Notes under the pieces: model-generated
The model's database searches: none
What the model saw: only the letters and a program-made list of their open reading frames with translations
What the model was told of the DNA's origin: nothing
Part shown: one piece after another, positions 6,942 to 7,544 of the stretch
Numbering within the stretch: position 1 is the first letter of the stretch
Layout: the number at the start of each line of letters is the position of its first letter
Made by a program: the position numbers and the translations under genes
Assembly: GCA_947478535.1 (NCBI GenBank)
Contig: CANJXD010000277.1
Location: 1-7,544 of the forward strand
Source: Acetobacteraceae bacterium
GTDB taxonomy: Bacteria > Pseudomonadota > Alphaproteobacteria > Acetobacterales > Acetobacteraceae
Length of the DNA: 7,544 nucleotides
Reading direction: 5' to 3'

Positions 6942-7544
6942 GGCACTGGCCGGCACGGCGCCTACGCCACCTCCTGATGCCCCTGGCTTCCACCCGCTTC
7001 GGGGGGACGGAGCGGCATAGCGTCGAACTCGCCGCGCATCTTGGTGCGGCCGGCATCGCGGTGACGATCGCAGCAGAGCCCGCCATGCTGGCCGCGCTGG
7101 CCAGTGCCGTGCCCAAGGGGCTGCCCGCCCCCCACTTCCTCCCCGCGACGCTCGGCTGGCAGGCGGATGTTGCGCCAGCGGAAGCGGCGGCGGCGCAGGC
7201 GGCCGCCCTCGCCCCGCTGCTGGCCGATCCACCCGATGCCGCCCTGGTGCCGCTGCCCTGGCCGAATGCCGGGCTCGGCGCGCTGGCGGCGCTGGCGGCG
7301 GCGAGGGTGCCGCGCGTCGTCGTCCTGCATCTGGCGGCGGAGGGGCCCGCGCCGCCCGGCATCGCCGAGGCCCTGCCGGGGCTGGATGCGGACGGCGCCG
7401 CCTGGTGCGCCGTCTCCGCCCCAGTGGCACGCCGGGCGGAAGGCTTCTTCGGGCTCACCCCCGGGCGCTGCGCCGTGCTGCACAACCCGGCGCCGCCGGC
7501 CACCCCCGGCCTTGATCGCGGCGTCGCCCGCACCACGCTGCGCG
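6938..7544 (+). CDS. Glycosyltransferase family 4-type protein, N-terminal part (cut by window edge)
   Basis: The frame is open from ATG 6938 to the window end, 202 codons with no stop, so the gene is incomplete. The ATG overlaps the stop of the preceding gene (ATGA), which implies translational coupling in one transcript; no separate ribosome binding site is evident. The protein begins with a basic lead, then RHLLMPLAS (10-18), then FGGTERHSVELAAHL (21-35) followed by a beta strand IAVTIAAEP. This is the usual N-terminal layout of GT4 enzymes (glycine-rich GGxE, helix, then the second strand). Near the window end come WCAVSAPVARRAEGFFGL and CAVLHNP, matching the 'VS..v...' and 'v..NP' region at the junction of the two Rossmann halves. 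The catalytic half lies outside. Its GGTE N-terminus differs from both modules of the upstream gene, so it is not a third copy of that module. Met14 (6977) is a less likely start because it falls inside the first strand. Confidence 0.8.
   Translation, partial: MRHWPARRLRHLLMPLASTRFGGTERHSVELAAHLGAAGIAVTIAAEPAMLAALASAVPKGLPAPHFLPATLGWQADVAPAEAAAAQAAALAPLLADPPDAALVPLPWPNAGLGALAALAAARVPRVVVLHLAAEGPAPPGIAEALPGLDADGAAWCAVSAPVARRAEGFFGLTPGRCAVLHNPAPPATPGLDRGVARTTLR

Noticed and set aside
7001..7006. Run of six G in the second glycosyltransferase gene
   Set aside because: It encodes the two glycines of the conserved GGTE motif and is short enough to be expected in GC-rich coding DNA.
6195..7536. 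Minus-strand open frames opposite the second glycosyltransferase
   Set aside because: Repetitive Arg/Ala/Pro-rich translations without motifs. The plus frame from 6938 carries GT4 motifs and is coupled by ATGA to the gene before it.

Overview
The window is very GC-rich (roughly 70% by eye) and holds one end of the conserved bacterial operon rpsB-tsf-pyrH-frr-uppS-cdsA, all on the minus strand. A glycosyltransferase locus runs the other way on the plus strand. The base composition, the gene order and the protein sequences fit an alphaproteobacterium. Something like the Acetobacteraceae or another Rhodospirillales lineage is my best guess, but it is not proven from this window alone.

Layout: positions 1-4370 carry, in transcription order from right to left, rpsB (ribosomal protein S2), tsf (EF-Ts), pyrH (UMP kinase), frr (ribosome recycling factor), uppS (undecaprenyl diphosphate synthase) and the first 44 codons of cdsA (phosphatidate cytidylyltransferase, cut by the window edge). 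From pyrH to cdsA the genes sit 8-42 bases apart. rpsB-tsf and tsf-pyrH are separated by 138 and 237 bases. Both gaps hold strong inverted repeats, and the second also holds a short tandem repeat and a plausible pyrH promoter. The operon may therefore be read as two units, rpsB-tsf and pyrH-frr-uppS-cdsA.

Positions 4371-4655 are the divergent promoter region. They hold the rpsB leader with a perfect 8-bp hairpin. They also hold a candidate plus-strand promoter placed so close to the first ATG that the mRNA could be leaderless.

Positions 4656-7544 carry two glycosyltransferase genes joined by an ATGA overlap. The first is the notable object here: a 761-residue protein made of two complete, homologous GT-B (GT4-like) glycosyltransferase modules in tandem, with matching motifs offset by a nearly constant 377-380 residues. 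The second is a different GT4-type enzyme, cut off by the right edge after 202 codons. Together they suggest the start of a surface-polysaccharide or glycoconjugate locus beside the translation operon. A shared use of the lipid carrier made through uppS is possible but speculative.

The minus-strand half is ordinary core genome. I see no mobile element, CRISPR array, tRNA or rRNA gene. The window does not show a clear new system; the fused double glycosyltransferase is the part most worth a second look.
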